Below, piece after piece: positions 5,968-12,663 of a stretch of DNA of 13,737 nt. The notes under the pieces are model-generated. The model was not told where the DNA came from. It did not search any database and saw nothing but the letters and a program-made list of their open reading frames with translations. Both the position numbers and the translations under genes were made by a program. Every line of letters starts with the position of its first letter. Positions within the stretch are counted from its first letter, which is position 1. This stretch comes from an uncultured bacterium (GTDB lineage Bacteria; Verrucomicrobiota; Kiritimatiellia; RFP12; UBA1067): assembly GCA_902779075.1 (NCBI GenBank), contig CACZAK010000103.1:1-13737 (forward strand), read 5' to 3'.

Positions 5968-6810
5968 ATGGGGATGAAGTTCTTGGCAACCTACGTCGCG
6001 CTGGCGGCGGGTTCAGGCGCTCTCGTGTGGTATTTTGCGCCGACCATCGGCGAGAAACTGCCGCCCGAGGTGCATGCACGCATCTGCTCGGTCGTTGATT
6101 CCACGACCTCGCTGTTCAAGGGACTGTCAAAATCGGAGAAACCGGTTTCTACGCCCCAGAACGGCAAAGTCGTTCAACAGAAGAGCGCTCGCGTACGCCC
6201 CGTTGACCTGAAAGACGCGACGTGGGGAGTCTTGAAACGCGTCACGCCCGTGGAGGAGCTGGATGGCAAGCCGATCGGGAATGCGCCAAGCGGACGGTTC
6301 TTCATGATCAAGGAGACAGTATCCACCACAAACGGACTCAAAGTAGCTGGCACGTTTATCTCCCAGAAGATCACCCGCACCGTGCGCATCCCCGCCGACA
6401 ACATCTACTGCTTCTCCGGCACCCCTGACCTTCTCCCAACCAACCAGCTGGCAAGCCTGGGCAAGTACTACCAGCTGGCCGGCGAGGCGGAGGCGCTGAA
6501 GGCGAAACTGCAGCAAGGAGCCAGCAGCAGTCCATATCTGCAGGATGCCGCCGCCGCCCTGCGCCAGCTCCGCAGTCTTGAGAAAACCGCAGCGGAGCGC
6601 AAATCGACCGCAGATGCCGACACCCTTCGCAAGATAACCTACGAGGTGTCGCGTCTCCGCGTCAAGGTGCAGGAGCTTAACCAGAAGCACAAGGATTGGA
6701 AGGCGAAGCACGCATCCCAACAGCCGAATCCCGAAAAAGACCCCGCCCTCGTCAAAATTCTCCGCCAGCTTGAAAAGTGCGCGGAGCCGATAAAAGACCT
6801 CCTGCCCTAG
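5968..6810 (+). CDS. Membrane-anchored coiled-coil protein of unknown function
   Basis: I do not recognise the family. From the ATG at 5968 the protein has 280 residues. MKFLATYVALAAGSGALVWYFAP gives one N-terminal membrane segment (about residues 5-23), so the rest is probably on the outer face of the membrane or anchored to it. The middle part (about 70-145, from ATWGVLKRVTPV to NIYCFSG) looks beta-rich, possibly a small SH3-like fold, though this is a weak impression. The C-terminal half (about 155-275) is a charged, alanine-rich helix with heptad-like character, probably a coiled coil. Other in-frame starts are GTG 5959 and ATG 5974, and none has a convincing ribosome site. It begins 15 bases after serS and is likely co-transcribed. 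Its TAG stop shares the tetranucleotide CTAG with the stop of the convergent pgsA. Confidence 0.75.
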   Translation: MGMKFLATYVALAAGSGALVWYFAPTIGEKLPPEVHARICSVVDSTTSLFKGLSKSEKPVSTPQNGKVVQQKSARVRPVDLKDATWGVLKRVTPVEELDGKPIGNAPSGRFFMIKETVSTTNGLKVAGTFISQKITRTVRIPADNIYCFSGTPDLLPTNQLASLGKYYQLAGEAEALKAKLQQGASSSPYLQDAAAALRQLRSLEKTAAERKSTADADTLRKITYEVSRLRVKVQELNQKHKDWKAKHASQQPNPEKDPALVKILRQLEKCAEPIKDLLP

Positions 6811-7457
6811 GCTTCGGAATCTTCGGACGATGATTCAATTGCACGGCGAATGTAGGGCCAGTAGGCTCTCGTGTAGACCGCGCATGAATAGATGTTCAGC
6901 ACGATTAGAAACGCCTCGACGAGGTAGACTGCTGCCAGCATGGGGCCGTTCCATGCGTCTGGCAGATAGTTGTGGTACGCGAGATACAAGTAGATGAACC
7001 CGGCGGCGGGGAAAGACAGCGCCGTGCGTACTTTTCCCAGCCACATCGCGCTCACGTCCGCATGGTACGTGCTAGCAACCGCGCGAAGGAACGTGACCCA
7101 CTGGTCGCGCAGGATGTAGAGAACCGTGAAGGCCAGCATTACGACCAGATGGACGCGGTTATCGCCCTGTATCCCAATCAGCCACAGCAGCGTGGGGAAA
7201 GAGACGATGAAGAACACCTTGTCCATGAGCGGATCGGCCAACTTCCCAAATGTGGAAACAACCTTCCATCGTCTGGCGAGGCGTCCGTCCAAGAGGTCGG
7301 TGATCCCCGCGAGGAACATGCTGACGCAGGCGGGAATCGTCCACACCCAGCTCTGCCGCCATTCAGCCGTCACGGCGAACGCCATGAACGCAAAAATCAG
7401 CGGCACTCGCGAAAACGTGAGCGCGTTTACGAAGAGCGAATGGAAACGCGATTTCAT
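6807..7457 (-). CDS. pgsA: CDP-alcohol phosphatidyltransferase, PgsA-like
   Basis: Integral membrane enzyme, probably CDP-diacylglycerol:glycerol-3-phosphate phosphatidyltransferase, the committed step to phosphatidylglycerol and cardiolipin. The family signature is complete: D54, D57-G58, A61-R62, G71, D75, D79 in DLLDGRLARR...FGKLADPLMDK, whose aspartates bind metal and CDP. The N-terminus NALTFSRVPLIFAFMAFA and the block ILRDQWVTFLRA...WLGKVRTAL agree with PgsA rather than other CDP-alcohol transferases. Several hydrophobic segments span the 216 residues, slightly longer than the usual 180 or so. The ATG at 7457 overlaps the TGA of the zinc-ribbon gene by 4 bases (ATGA), so the two are translationally coupled. 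The substrate assignment is by family resemblance. Confidence 0.85.
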   Translation of the reverse strand: MKSRFHSLFVNALTFSRVPLIFAFMAFAVTAEWRQSWVWTIPACVSMFLAGITDLLDGRLARRWKVVSTFGKLADPLMDKVFFIVSFPTLLWLIGIQGDNRVHLVVMLAFTVLYILRDQWVTFLRAVASTYHADVSAMWLGKVRTALSFPAAGFIYLYLAYHNYLPDAWNGPMLAAVYLVEAFLIVLNIYSCAVYTRAYWPYIRRAIESSSEDSEA

Positions 7458-8053
7458 TCAGCTTCCGACGCAGTCTCGTCCACACCATTCAGCATCTCGC
7501 TGTGTGCGGTGTCGCCAATCGTGGCCGAGATGTCGCCTGCAAGGCGGCCGATGAGCGCAGCCGACTTGTCGCGCAGCTTCACCTCATTGCGCGATAGCTC
7601 CTTCAGCTCCTCGAGCTGGATCGCGAAGGACTCCAGCAACGCACGGAGCGAATCGCTGCGCATGGTGACGCCGCGCAGCTCGAGCTCAAGTTCCGCGATG
7701 CGTGCCTCGGCGCGCTGAAGGTTGCGGCGCGCGGCGAACAGCTGCTTGAGGATCTCGCCCGGCTCGATGTCGAGGTCGTCGATCTTCATGCCGTCGGGAA
7801 TGGGGACAAGCACGGACTCGCCGCAGTTCACGCATTCGATCTGGAGACCGGCGCCGCGGTAGTCGATCGCGAGGTTGTGACCGCAGTGGGGACAGTCGAA
7901 CACGATGTCCGTATCGCGGATCACCGTGCCGCCTTCTTCTTCCGCGTCCGCTTCGGCAAGGGATTCCTCGTCTACGGCGGCGGCATTCTCATTGGCAACC
8001 TCAGTTGCCGCCGTCGCCTCAAACTCCTCGTTGTTCTCTTCTGGTTCCGCCAT
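7454..8053 (-). CDS. Zinc-ribbon and coiled-coil protein of unknown function
   Basis: The 199-residue protein starts with a very acidic, probably disordered stretch (1-50, rich in E and A). A zinc ribbon follows: FDCPHCGHNL ... IECVNCGES, with C54, C57, C74 and C77 as a C-x2-C pair repeated 16 residues later. The segment DDLDIEPGEILKQL leads into a long helical, heptad-like region (about 104-165) likely to form a coiled coil. I do not know a named function; similar architecture occurs in uncharacterised proteins that may bind nucleic acid or act as adaptors. GGAGG (8063-8059) lies 5 bases before the ATG, which supports the start. It is the first gene of a two-gene unit with pgsA. Confidence 0.8.
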   Translation of the reverse strand: MAEPEENNEEFEATAATEVANENAAAVDEESLAEADAEEEGGTVIRDTDIVFDCPHCGHNLAIDYRGAGLQIECVNCGESVLVPIPDGMKIDDLDIEPGEILKQLFAARRNLQRAEARIAELELELRGVTMRSDSLRALLESFAIQLEELKELSRNEVKLRDKSAALIGRLAGDISATIGDTAHSEMLNGVDETASEAE

Positions 8054-8078
8054 TTTGGCCTCCTATGGTGTTTCGTGT

Positions 8079-8107
8079 ATTATAGAACAAAGACCGCCGA
8101 AGCGCAA
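8079..8107 (-). promoter_or_regulatory. Sigma-70 promoter of the zinc-ribbon / pgsA operon
   Basis: On the minus strand -35 TTGCGC (8107-8102), a 17-base spacer and a perfect -10 TATAAT (8084-8079) predict a start near 8072, giving a leader of about 19 bases that includes the ribosome site. The -35 begins only 19 bases after the stop of the upstream ABC transporter gene, with no terminator visible between. Confidence 0.65.
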
Positions 8108-8125
8108 GCCTCGGCTGCACCGCCA

Positions 8126-9022
8126 TCAATGGAAACATGCGTGTCGGACTGCGCCTGTCACGATGGCAGGCGGATTTTCGGCGCGGCAGCGGTCGTCGGC
8201 GAACGCACAACGCGGCGCGAAGGCGCAGCCGTCCGGCCACTGGTCGGGCGGAGGGACCGTGCCCGGGATGTCCGCGAGCGGAGCATCGCGCGGAGCGTCT
8301 AGGGCCGGTACGGCCGCGAGCAGCCCCCGCGTATATGGATGGCGGGGGTTGGCGAGCACTTCAAGGACAGGGCCAGACTCCACGATCTGCCCCGCGTACA
8401 TCACGTTGACCTCATCCATGCGCCCCGCGACGAGGCCGAGGTTGTGCGTGATGAGAAGCACCGCCATGCCGGTTTCCGCAGCGAGAGAATCGATGAGCTC
8501 AAGCACCTGTTTCTGCGTGGTCACGTCCAGTGCAGTCGTTGGCTCGTCGGCGACTAGCAAATCCGGCGCGGCGGCGAGCGCCATCGCGATCATCGCGCGC
8601 TGCTGCTGTCCGCCGGAAAGTTCGCACGGGTAGGCGTGCGCGGCTCGCCTGGGATCGGGCAGACCCGTTCGCGCGAGCAGCTCCACCGCCCTCTCCTCGG
8701 CCGCGGACTTGGACATTCCCTTCGGCAGCGCCTCGCGTATCTGCGCGGAGATGCGCATTACGGGATTGAGGGAGTCGGACGGATTCTGGAACACGTAGGA
8801 GATGCGTCTCCCCGTGAACGTCTCCGTGCCGGAGATGTACGCGCTGTCGGTGGGCGGCAGATGCGCGAGCGACAGCGCGGTGAGCGACTTGCCGCAACCT
8901 GATTCGCCCACAAGGGCCACCCTTCCGTGTTCAGGCACGGAAAAACTTACGTCCCGCACGGGCACCGTCTCGTGTCCGCCGCGGCGAAACGCAATACGCA
9001 AATTCTTAACTTCCAAGAGCAT
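8126..9022 (-). CDS. Oligopeptide/dipeptide-type ABC transporter ATP-binding protein
   Basis: A cytoplasmic ATPase of the OppD/DppD type that would power a peptide or nickel importer. From the ATG at 9022 (298 residues): Walker A GESGCGKS (39-46), Q-loop Q79 in FQNPSDSLNP, signature LSGGQQQR (135-142), Walker B LLVADE (155-160), D-loop, and switch histidine H193. The C-terminal oligopeptide-transporter extension HPYTRGLLAAVP is followed by cysteines in GCAFAPRCAFADDRC and HACFH; similar cysteines in DppD-type proteins have been linked to an iron-sulfur cluster. A GTG at 9067 is in frame, but the -35 and -10 of a strong promoter lie between it and the ATG, so the ATG is preferred and may start the mRNA itself. 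No permease, binding protein or OppF partner is adjacent. Confidence 0.9.
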   Translation of the reverse strand: MLLEVKNLRIAFRRGGHETVPVRDVSFSVPEHGRVALVGESGCGKSLTALSLAHLPPTDSAYISGTETFTGRRISYVFQNPSDSLNPVMRISAQIREALPKGMSKSAAEERAVELLARTGLPDPRRAAHAYPCELSGGQQQRAMIAMALAAAPDLLVADEPTTALDVTTQKQVLELIDSLAAETGMAVLLITHNLGLVAGRMDEVNVMYAGQIVESGPVLEVLANPRHPYTRGLLAAVPALDAPRDAPLADIPGTVPPPDQWPDGCAFAPRCAFADDRCRAENPPAIVTGAVRHACFH

Positions 9023-9028
9023 GTGAGA

Positions 9029-9057
9029 ATTATACCATGATTTGCGTGCGCTTTCAA
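9029..9057 (-). promoter_or_regulatory. Strong sigma-70 promoter of the ABC ATPase gene
   Basis: On the minus strand -35 TTGAAA (9057-9052), a 17-base spacer and extended -10 TGGTATAAT (9037-9029) form a near-consensus promoter. The -10 ends 6 bases before the ATG at 9022, so transcription should start at or next to that ATG. Confidence 0.8.
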
Positions 9058-9069
9058 TCCCCGACACGC

Positions 9070-11271
9070 CTAGCGCTCCATTTCAAAAACGAGCTCGCCG
9101 CCGGCGACGATGTCGGCGTGGCGGATGACCGCCCCTTCCAGGGTATTTCCGTTGAGCTTGACGGACTCGACGTACTTGTTTAGACGCGAGAGGTTGCGCG
9201 CCACGACGCGGAACGTCTTGCCGCCCGGCAGCGCCACGCGCACCTCCGGCAGCTGCGGCGCGCCGAGCACGTAATCGCCCCCGCACGGGTTGAACGGATA
9301 GAACCCCATCGCGGCGAACACGTACCACGCGCTCATCTGCCCGCAGTCGTCGTTGCCGCAGAGTCCGCCCGGTTTCGCACCGTAGAAGCGTTCGCACACG
9401 TTTCGCACCAAGTCCGCCGTGCGGCGTGGATGCCCCGCAAGCGTGTACAAGTACGCCACGTGGTGACTAGGCTCGTTGCCATGCGCGTACTGTCCGATTA
9501 GCCCCGTCACATCGCCCACGAATCCCATGCCGTCAGTGCGCTCTGGCTGGACGAAGAGGAAGTTCAGCTTCTGCACGAACGAAGGACGTCCTCCCATTGC
9601 CTCAATGAGTCCCTTTGGATCATGCAGCACATGCCAAGTGTACTGGAATGCGTTGCCCTCCGTGTAGTCGTATGCCGTGTCGGCGTCATAGCCGCCGAAG
9701 CGAAAAGGATTAAAGGAAAAACGCCAACGGCCATCCGAGTCCTTGCCGCGCATGAATCCGCTTTCCTGGTCGAACACGTTCTTCCAGTAGTTCGCGCGCC
9801 TCCTGAAGAACGCCTCGTCGCCGCGCGCGAGCGCCTGACAGAACTCCGCCGCGCACCAGTCGTCAAAGCAGCACTCAAGCGTGCGGCTCACGCTCTCGCC
9901 GATGATCTTGTCGTACGGGTAGTAGCCGTGGCGGTCGTAGAGATGCCAGTCCTCCTTGATCTTGCGGCGCCCGAACGGGTCTGCGTGCGTGACGGTGAGC
10001 GAGTTCGTAACGGCCTCAAAGGCGAGGTCCACGTCGAATCCGCGGAAGCCCTTTTTGTAGGCATCCACGATCACCGGCACGGAGTGGTTGCCGATCATGT
10101 AGTACGATTCCCAGCCGAAGTGCGGGCCCACGGGGAGAAAGCCAAGCGCGCGGTAATGGCAGAGCATCGAGTTGACGAAGGCGTTCACGCGTTCGGGAAC
10201 GGCGATTGTGTAGAACGGGTGCGCCGCGCGGAAGGTGTCCCAGAACGAGAAGCCGGTGTAGTATGCGCCGTCCTTCGCCGTGGCGACCTTGGCGTCCCCG
10301 CCCCGGTATCGTCCGTCGACGTCGGCAATGTCGTTGGGCTGTATGAAGAGATGGTAGAGCGCGGTGTAGAACGTCGTGCGCTGCTCGTCTGTGGCACCTG
10401 GCACCTCGAAGCGACCGAGCAGCGTACGCCACCGCGTCCGCGCCGCATCGCGGATTTCCTCGAATGACTTTCCCTCCGCCTCGGCGGCGTAGTTCTTCAC
10501 CGCACCATCCTCGTCGTCTACCGTGGAGATCGCCGCCTTCGCGACGAGCGGCGCGCCTGGAGCGAACTCCAGCACCCAGCGCTCGCCCTTCTCCTGCGGA
10601 TCCGATTTGGGCAGAAGACGCGCGCTCGTCCAAGGACGGTCGAACACAACTTTCCAAAAAACGCTGCGCCTGAGCCACGCATGGGTGCGGCGTCCGCCGA
10701 CAATCGCATTCTGCGCCGCATCAAGCCGGTTCGAGAACTCCACGACGGCGCCGGACATGTCGCTTGCGTTGACCCACTGCAAATCGACGAGCAGCTTCAC
10801 GGGCTTCCCCGCGGAGTACGTGTAGCGGTGTACGCCCACGCGCGGCGTGGACGTCAGCTCCACGTTCACCCCGGCGTTCGTGAGGACGACCGTGTAGAAT
10901 CCGGGACACCCCCGTTCCGTGCGGAAGTCTTTCGCAAGACGCCACGTGCGCGAATCGGGAGAGAGGAAGTCGTCCGTGAACGGCAACAGGCGCACATCCG
11001 CAAGGTCAGGACAACCCGTGCCGCTCAGGTGCGTCTGGGAAAATCCGTAGATGCATGGATCATCCCATACGTAGCCGGAACAGTGGTCCCAGTCGCACAG
11101 GCCCGTATCCGGACTCACCTGCACCAGCGAGAACGGACACGTCGCCCCGGGGAACGTATGCCCACGGTACGAACTGCCGATTAGCGTGTCTACCGCGTCA
11201 AGAGGGTCGGCGGCGAACGCCATGGCCGCAGTAATGGCAATGGCAGCGGAGAGCTTCAGTCGGAGATTCAT
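9070..11271 (-). CDS. GH92 alpha-mannosidase, secreted
   Basis: Exo-acting, calcium-dependent inverting alpha-mannosidase that trims mannose from N-glycans or yeast mannan. The N-terminus MNLRLKLSAAIAITAAMAFA is a signal peptide, cleaved probably near residue 20, so the enzyme acts outside the cytoplasm. Family blocks appear in order: HLSGTGCPDLADVRLLPF (81-98), FSFWDTFR (341-348), VGPHFGWESYYMIGNHSVPV (381-400), the EGNAFQYTW block with E538 as expected general acid, HGNEPSHHVAYLY (597-609), and GLCGNDDCGQMSAWYVF with D641/D642 holding the expected base. The 733-residue length is usual for GH92. It starts 2 bases after the rlmD stop (TAA-AG-ATG) with no strong ribosome site, which suggests translation coupled to rlmD. 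Linkage specificity cannot be read from the sequence. Confidence 0.92.
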   Translation of the reverse strand: MNLRLKLSAAIAITAAMAFAADPLDAVDTLIGSSYRGHTFPGATCPFSLVQVSPDTGLCDWDHCSGYVWDDPCIYGFSQTHLSGTGCPDLADVRLLPFTDDFLSPDSRTWRLAKDFRTERGCPGFYTVVLTNAGVNVELTSTPRVGVHRYTYSAGKPVKLLVDLQWVNASDMSGAVVEFSNRLDAAQNAIVGGRRTHAWLRRSVFWKVVFDRPWTSARLLPKSDPQEKGERWVLEFAPGAPLVAKAAISTVDDEDGAVKNYAAEAEGKSFEEIRDAARTRWRTLLGRFEVPGATDEQRTTFYTALYHLFIQPNDIADVDGRYRGGDAKVATAKDGAYYTGFSFWDTFRAAHPFYTIAVPERVNAFVNSMLCHYRALGFLPVGPHFGWESYYMIGNHSVPVIVDAYKKGFRGFDVDLAFEAVTNSLTVTHADPFGRRKIKEDWHLYDRHGYYPYDKIIGESVSRTLECCFDDWCAAEFCQALARGDEAFFRRRANYWKNVFDQESGFMRGKDSDGRWRFSFNPFRFGGYDADTAYDYTEGNAFQYTWHVLHDPKGLIEAMGGRPSFVQKLNFLFVQPERTDGMGFVGDVTGLIGQYAHGNEPSHHVAYLYTLAGHPRRTADLVRNVCERFYGAKPGGLCGNDDCGQMSAWYVFAAMGFYPFNPCGGDYVLGAPQLPEVRVALPGGKTFRVVARNLSRLNKYVESVKLNGNTLEGAVIRHADIVAGGELVFEMER

Positions 11272-11273
11272 CT

Positions 11274-12488
11274 TTATGATTTCTTTTGAAGGACCACGAG
11301 CGTCTCAAAGCGCGCGGTGCGCGGGAAAAGATCGAAGAGCTTCACGCGCGAAATGTCGTAGGTGCGCGTGAGCACGGCGAGATCGCGCGTGAGCGTGGCC
11401 GGGTCGCACGACACGTAGAGGATGCGCGGGGTGGGCAGACGCGCAAGCCAAGGTGCGACATTCGGTTCGAGTCCGCCGCGAGGCGGGTCCACGATCACCG
11501 TGTGGTGCGCGCCCGCCTTGATGCGCGTGAGGCTGCCGCCCACGCGCTCGCAGAAGAAGTTCGCAGGGATGCCAAGCGCCGCCGCGTTCTTCTTCGCGCA
11601 GACGACAGCGGCACGCCCGCTCTCGATGCCCACGAGGCGGATGGGGTCGGACATTGACGCCTTTGCGGCATGGGCGCAGCAGAGTCCGAACACGCCTACG
11701 CCGCAGTAGAGATCTAGTACATGCGGGGCCGTGTCGATACCAGACGCATACTCGTCACGCACGGCCGCCACAAGCCTGTCGGCCATCTGAGGATTGACTT
11801 GGTAGAAGCCGTCTGCCGACACGGCGAACTTCAGCCCGGCCGTCTGCTCGCACAACTCAAGGTTAGCAGGCGGCTCGCCAAGCCACCACTTCACGCCGTC
11901 GCGGGCGGTGTGGCGAATCGTAACATTGTCCGCTGCCTTCGCGCTCTGGCGAACGGCGCGCGCGCCCTGCGTGAGGAGCGTGAACACCGCCGAGCGGATG
12001 GCGGGAAGCGCCGCGTTGATCGCAGGACACGCCAGAGGGTCCTGTGTCACATCCACTACGCGGTGGTCAGGCTCCTCGCGGTAGCCGAGCACCCACTTGC
12101 CGTGCTGGTGCTCCGTATGGTACACCACCTTGTTGCGGTAAGAGGTCGGCGCGACGGCGGGAACAACCTCAAGCGGCAGCACCGTGTGCGCCACCTTCCA
12201 GAGAAAGTTCTCGAGCTGGTCCTGCTTGAAGCGGATTTCGGCGGAGTACGCCACATCGGCATACACCATGCCCGGAACGGTCGGTCCGGTCTCGGAGAGC
12301 CTTTCTGGAATCGGCTCCTCTATGTTCACGAGACGCGTCTTGACGAAACGCTTCTTCTGTTCTACGATTTCGGCCTTCACCGTCTCGCCCGCGTACGCGC
12401 CCGGTACGAACGCCACGCGCCCGTCGCCGAGGCGTCCGAGTCCGTCGCCGCCGTAGACGGACTTCTCGATTTTCAGTGTCACTGTCAT
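11274..12488 (-). CDS. RlmD/TrmA-family RNA uracil-5 methyltransferase
   Basis: SAM-dependent enzyme that would make 5-methyluridine in 23S rRNA (RlmD/RlmCD type) or tRNA. The 404-residue protein has an N-terminal TRAM RNA-binding domain (about 1-55; KIEKSVYGGDGLGRLGDG), then FYQVNPQMA (228-236), SAM-binding LDLYCGVGVFGL (258-269), VDPPRGGLE (333-341), the catalytic cysteine C361 in YVSCDPATLTRD, and DLFPRTARFE with the expected base E395. The cysteines that hold a 4Fe-4S cluster in RlmD (pattern CGGCxLQH) are absent: the matching stretch here reads VPGMVYADVAYSAEIRFKQ (71-89). AAAGG lies about 6 bases before the ATG at 12488. It has its own promoter and is followed by the GH92 gene. Exact target base is not determined. 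Confidence 0.9.
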   Translation of the reverse strand: MTVTLKIEKSVYGGDGLGRLGDGRVAFVPGAYAGETVKAEIVEQKKRFVKTRLVNIEEPIPERLSETGPTVPGMVYADVAYSAEIRFKQDQLENFLWKVAHTVLPLEVVPAVAPTSYRNKVVYHTEHQHGKWVLGYREEPDHRVVDVTQDPLACPAINAALPAIRSAVFTLLTQGARAVRQSAKAADNVTIRHTARDGVKWWLGEPPANLELCEQTAGLKFAVSADGFYQVNPQMADRLVAAVRDEYASGIDTAPHVLDLYCGVGVFGLCCAHAAKASMSDPIRLVGIESGRAAVVCAKKNAAALGIPANFFCERVGGSLTRIKAGAHHTVIVDPPRGGLEPNVAPWLARLPTPRILYVSCDPATLTRDLAVLTRTYDISRVKLFDLFPRTARFETLVVLQKKS

Positions 12489-12544
12489 GTGCTGCCTTTC
12501 CGCTACCCGTCATGGGGCGCTAGAATCTTTTTCTCCGTGGCACA

Positions 12545-12573
12545 AAGATACCAAATCCAAGCGCAAAGGGCAA
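12545..12573 (-). promoter_or_regulatory. Promoter of rlmD-like / GH92 operon
   Basis: On the minus strand -35 TTGCCC (12573-12568), a 17-base spacer and extended -10 TGGTATCTT (12553-12545) predict a start near 12538, about 50 bases before the rlmD-like ATG. It lies directly downstream of the gdhA terminator. Confidence 0.6.
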
Positions 12574-12593
12574 GTCTACTCCGCAAGTCAGAC

Positions 12594-12633
12594 AAAAAGC
12601 CAAACGCCCCCGGCAGACAAATGCCGGAGGCGT
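12594..12633 (-). terminator. Intrinsic terminator of gdhA
   Basis: On the minus strand a 12-base stem (12633-12622 pairing with 12615-12604, one G-U pair) encloses a 6-base loop and is followed by a TTTTT run (12598-12594). The stem is GC-rich (TGCCGG/CCGGCA core). It lies about 30 bases past the gdhA stop. Confidence 0.85.
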
Positions 12634-12640
12634 CCGTGAC

Positions 12641-12662
12641 GGAATCCGTCGCAGCGGATTCC
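12641..12662. repeat. Inverted repeat next to the gdhA stop codon
   Basis: GGAATCCG and CGGATTCC form a perfect 8-base stem around a 6-base loop, starting 1 base past the gdhA TAA. It sits before the terminator stem and may protect the mRNA 3' end or simply be part of the termination region. Its core arms AATCCG/CGGATT equal those of the serS spacer palindrome. Confidence 0.45.
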
Positions 12663-12663
12663 C

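Noticed and set aside
9023..9067. GTG 9067 as start of the ABC ATPase
   Set aside because: The 15 extra codons overlap a near-consensus promoter and do not resemble the family N-terminus, which begins at MLLEVKNL.
9622..10467. A 281-codon plus-strand frame opposite the GH92 gene
   Set aside because: Antisense shadow with no motif; the GH92 reading frame is complete.
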